Part shown: one piece after another, positions 43,714 to 46,301 of the stretch
How the letters are laid out: each line of letters begins with the position of its first letter
How positions within the stretch are numbered: position 1 is the first letter of the stretch
Program-made: the position numbers and the translations under genes
Notes under the pieces: model-generated
What the model was told of the DNA's origin: nothing
Seen by the model: the letters and a program-made list of their open reading frames with translations, nothing else
Databases searched by the model: none
DNA from: Sphingopyxis sp. GW247-27LB
GTDB lineage: Bacteria; Pseudomonadota; Alphaproteobacteria; Sphingomonadales; Sphingomonadaceae
Direction of reading: 5' to 3'
DNA: 46,301 nucleotides
NCBI RefSeq assembly: GCF_002277025.1
Contig: NZ_NIWD01000003.1
Coordinates: 114,413 to 160,713 of the forward strand

Positions 43714-45303
43714 ATGCCTGGGTTCCGAGATAAACCGATAGGAGACATCGCACGCGCCGCCGAGATAGGACAGATTCTTGTCCGGCACGGCGCCAAAAGC
43801 CTGGCGGGCGCTCTCGGAGTCATTCCGCATCCGGCCAAGTCAATCGATCCAGGTGAATTGCGGCCGGCGGCGGTCGTCGCACTCCTGCGCGACATTGGTC
43901 CGGTCGGAATAAAGCTTGGACAGCTGCTGGCGACGCGCAGCGATCTGTTTTCCAGGTCCTGGATTGCTGCCTTCGCGACGCTCCACGATCAGGTTTCTCC
44001 GGTGCCATTCGAAGAAATCGAGCCCATCCTTGCCGCAAGCTGGGGAGCTGACTGGCGAGGGGAATTCACCCAATTCGATGAACAACCACTGGCTTCGGCT
44101 TCGGTAGCGCAGACCTACTCTGCTTCGCTGCTCGACGGCGCCGACGTTATCATAAAGGTGCGGCGTCCGGGCACTGCTGCGCGAATGGAGGCCGATGTGC
44201 GGCTCCTGACGCGCCTCGCCGCCGTTGCCGAGGATCGATCCCCTGAAATCGCCCGCTATCGCCCCGTAGAGTTCCTGCGAACCTTTGGCAGAAATCTTGC
44301 CTGGGAAATGGATCTGGCAGCAGAAGCTCGTGCATGCGAGCGTATCGGTGGCTATCTTGATACGCTTGGGATCAAGACTCCAACAATTCATTGGGAACTG
44401 ACGGGGATACGGGTCAACGTCCAGGAGCGGCTGTATGGAACGCCCGCGTCTGCGATCGAGGCCGAATCGACCGACCCACGCGTGGCGGCGTTCGCGAGAC
44501 AATATGCGAATGCAGTCCTGCGCATGATCATTCTGAATGGCGAATTTCATGGCGATCCGCATCCAGGCAATGTTTTCCTTATCGGGGAACAGGATGTGGG
44601 CTTTATCGACTTCGGATCGGTCGGCACTCTCACAAAGGCGAGGCGCGAGGAACTGGTACGACTTGTCATGGCTATAGCCGACGAAGACACAGCAGACGTC
44701 GCGAACGTGTTGCTCGAATGGGCTGGAGATCCGAAAGTTGACCGTGATGGGCTCACCCAGAATTTGGACCAGCTGATCGGTGAGTTCAGGGGAACGGTCC
44801 TTTCGGGGATTGAGTTCTCGCATATTTTCAGCCGCGTGTTCGATCTCCTGCGAGACTATCAGCTCGCACTTCCGCCTGATCTGGCGATCCTTCTTCGAAC
44901 ATTGCTCACGGCGGAAGGGTTTGCGCGTTCCTTTGCGCCTGACTATAATATCGGGGAGGAAACACGCCCCATCATGTTGGAGCTGTTCGCAGAAAGATTC
45001 TCCCTTGGCAGGAATCGCGCCAATTTAAAAAAAGTTCGCCGACAACTCCTCGCCCTAGCGGCGATCATGCCTGACCTTCTCGATAACGCCGCCGCTATAG
45101 CCAAGTCCGGGCATGTGCCTGTCCAGATTGATCCGGCAAGTTTTGAGAAGCTCGCAGCCATTCGCCGCGCGAGCCAGCCTGTCAAAGGTCCTGTGGCGGC
45201 CGCACTTATCGTCTCCGCGGCGCTGCTTGCGAATCAATCCTGGGTGCTTGCAAGTGTTGCAGTGGCTCTTGCCGGGTTGGTTCTTCTGCGCAAATGGCGA
45301 TAA
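43714..45303 (+). CDS. UbiB/ABC1 (AarF)-family atypical kinase
   Basis: A 529-residue UbiB-like protein. The KxGQ motif lies in GPVGIKLGQLLATRSD, the Ala-rich loop in QPLASASVAQTY, the catalytic area in NGEFHGDPHPGNVFLIG, and the metal-binding DFG equivalent in VGFIDFGSVGTL. Two hydrophobic C-terminal segments (VAAALIVSAALLANQSW and VLASVAVALAGLVLL) are probable membrane helices as in UbiB. It begins five bases after the MarR stop (AGGA ribosome site), so it is likely co-transcribed with it. Role in ubiquinone or lipid handling is inferred from the family; the link to the efflux operon is unusual. Confidence 0.9.
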   Translation: MPGFRDKPIGDIARAAEIGQILVRHGAKSLAGALGVIPHPAKSIDPGELRPAAVVALLRDIGPVGIKLGQLLATRSDLFSRSWIAAFATLHDQVSPVPFEEIEPILAASWGADWRGEFTQFDEQPLASASVAQTYSASLLDGADVIIKVRRPGTAARMEADVRLLTRLAAVAEDRSPEIARYRPVEFLRTFGRNLAWEMDLAAEARACERIGGYLDTLGIKTPTIHWELTGIRVNVQERLYGTPASAIEAESTDPRVAAFARQYANAVLRMIILNGEFHGDPHPGNVFLIGEQDVGFIDFGSVGTLTKARREELVRLVMAIADEDTADVANVLLEWAGDPKVDRDGLTQNLDQLIGEFRGTVLSGIEFSHIFSRVFDLLRDYQLALPPDLAILLRTLLTAEGFARSFAPDYNIGEETRPIMLELFAERFSLGRNRANLKKVRRQLLALAAIMPDLLDNAAAIAKSGHVPVQIDPASFEKLAAIRRASQPVKGPVAAALIVSAALLANQSWVLASVAVALAGLVLLRKWR

Positions 45304-45364
45304 GATCGTTGCTCAGCTTGAACGGGCCAGCGTCCAATATCAGGCCAACTGAGAACTGGAGTTT

Positions 45365-46138
45365 ATGATGACACTGCAGAAGCCAGTCGATCCGGTCCCC
45401 GCAGCCACCATGCTGTTGCTTCGCGACGAGCCGGAGTTCCAGGTGCTGATGGTCAAGCGGCATCACCAGATCGATTTTGCATCCGGCGCGCTGGTCTTTC
45501 CCGGTGGAAAGCCTTCTGCTGCCGATGAAGCGCCTGAATGGGCCGATTATTGCAGGGGCTGGAAAACGCTAGATCCTACGCAGCGCACCCTTCGGATTGC
45601 CGCGATTCGTGAAGCCTTTGAGGAAGCAGGCATCCTGCTGGCCGATCATCGCGACGGTAGCGAGTTCGAGGATATTTGCGATCTTGAAAGCCGCAAAGCC
45701 GTCGAGCGAGGCGAGCGCGAATTTTTCGACATTGTGCGCGAGGCCGATGTGCAACTGCGCCTTGATCGCCTGAGCGAGTTCGCGCGGTGGATCACGCCCA
45801 GCTTTATGCAAAAGCGCTTCGACACTCATTTCTTCGTCGTTCGCGCCCCAGAGCGCCAGATCGCAGCATGTGATGGATATGAAACCGTTGATGCGGAATG
45901 GCTTTCGCCAAGCAAAGCCCTGAAACTGGGTGTCAGCGGTGAACGAACGATCATCTTTCCCACGCGATTGAACCTGCAACTGCTAGCCGAAGCTGCGAGC
46001 GCAGACGATTGCGTCGCGCGGGCCAAGGCTCGCGAAATCGTGCCGGTCCTTCCAGAAGTCATCCAGCGAGACGGCAAGAACATCCTCACTATCCCCGCCG
46101 ACGTGGGATACGGCACAGCCTTCGAAGTTATCAGCTGA
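45365..46138 (+). CDS. NUDIX hydrolase (NUDT19/CoA-type)
   Basis: A 257-residue NUDIX protein. ALVFPGGKPSAADEAPEWAD begins the box and AAIREAFEEAGILLAD supplies the REUxEExGU core; the insert between the two is long, as in the NUDT19/RNA-active subgroup that cleaves CoA or nucleotide diphosphates. The C-terminal half (RWITPSFMQKRFDTHFFVV and AEWLSPSKALKLG) fits that subgroup. It has its own spacing of 61 bp from the kinase-like gene and may be in the same transcript. Confidence 0.88.
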   Translation: MMTLQKPVDPVPAATMLLLRDEPEFQVLMVKRHHQIDFASGALVFPGGKPSAADEAPEWADYCRGWKTLDPTQRTLRIAAIREAFEEAGILLADHRDGSEFEDICDLESRKAVERGEREFFDIVREADVQLRLDRLSEFARWITPSFMQKRFDTHFFVVRAPERQIAACDGYETVDAEWLSPSKALKLGVSGERTIIFPTRLNLQLLAEAASADDCVARAKAREIVPVLPEVIQRDGKNILTIPADVGYGTAFEVIS

Positions 46139-46205
46139 GATAGAAGCAAGCAAGTGACCGGCCCCCACCGAGTGGTCCGCTGGGATTGTTAGTGCATTGA
46201 CGCGT

Positions 46206-46266
46206 CCATCGCCAGTGTTGGCCGCAGGTGGAGCGAAGCGGAACCGGCGGGCGACACTGGCGATGG
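46206..46266. repeat. Inverted repeat near window end
   Basis: CCATCGCCAGTGT (46206-46218) and its exact reverse complement (46254-46266) flank a 35-nt spacer. It lies about 70 bp after the NUDIX stop in sequence with no gene, whose style recalls the non-coding end of IS21-type elements; this could not be confirmed. A terminator or IS end are both possible. Confidence 0.4.
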
Positions 46267-46301
46267 AACGGCCTCCGGCGCCGGTGGTCGATATCCCAGC
46301 G

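Noticed and set aside
1..46301. CRISPR arrays, rRNA and tRNA genes
   Set aside because: No regularly spaced direct repeats and no complete tRNA- or rRNA-like sequence were seen; the only tRNA-like piece is the short segment at 2259-2274.

Overview
The DNA is GC-rich and reads as a chromosomal or plasmid segment of an alphaproteobacterium, most likely a sphingomonad (Sphingomonadaceae). The basis is protein style rather than any marker gene: a TonB-dependent receptor beside secreted hydrolases, a CYP153-type P450 with its ferredoxin, many short ATGA/TGATG gene overlaps, and IS66, IS3, IS21, ISL3 and IS481 elements typical of catabolic regions in that family. No rRNA, complete tRNA or CRISPR array was seen.

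Layout. 1-4633 is an insertion-sequence graveyard: an IstB (IS21) fragment joined to the tail of an FG-GAP/ASPIC-UnbV protein, a P4-type integrase with a tRNA-end-like sequence upstream, an ISL3 fragment fused in frame to IS66 tnpA, and a decayed IS66 tnpC. 4810-16836 is a catabolic island. A GntR/FCD regulator heads a tightly overlapping minus-strand operon (nitronate monooxygenase-like flavoprotein, Cys-less thiolase-fold protein, DUF35 protein, two acyl-CoA dehydrogenases, acyl-CoA synthetase, Baeyer-Villiger-type monooxygenase, alpha/beta hydrolase). A CYP153-family P450 and a 2Fe-2S ferredoxin diverge from it. The island ends in a broken acyl-CoA dehydrogenase start and an IS3 relic (about 17000-18075).

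18507-20361 is a MarR regulator divergent from an alpha/beta hydrolase and a hotdog thioesterase. 20647-30904 is a second uptake-and-hydrolysis locus: an SxxK serine hydrolase, a type-B carboxylesterase, a TonB receptor, a Tat-exported M28-like protein and a GntR regulator on the minus strand, with a second SxxK hydrolase and an acyl-CoA synthetase on the plus strand. The same 12-bp palindrome (ATTATCGATAAT) lies before the receptor and in the divergent GntR/hydrolase promoter. A TetR gene follows, then an IS481-like element interrupted by an IS66 element with a perfect 8-bp target duplication (31792-35166).

35186-38566 is an Mla/Mce-type lipid transport operon (permease, ATPase, MCE protein, auxiliary lipoprotein). 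38922-43088 is an EmrAB/NodT-type tripartite drug efflux operon, divergent from a MarR gene that is followed by a UbiB-family kinase-like gene. A NUDIX hydrolase closes the gene content.

How the genes may work together (inference). In the first island an alkyl group would be oxidised by CYP153, activated as a CoA thioester, desaturated by the paired dehydrogenases and removed by a thiolase-fold/DUF35 retro-aldolase resembling steroid side-chain Ltp2 systems. The resulting ketone would go to the Baeyer-Villiger enzyme and the ester product to the hydrolase. The substrate is unknown, and a hydratase, a ferredoxin reductase and alcohol/aldehyde dehydrogenases are not in the window.
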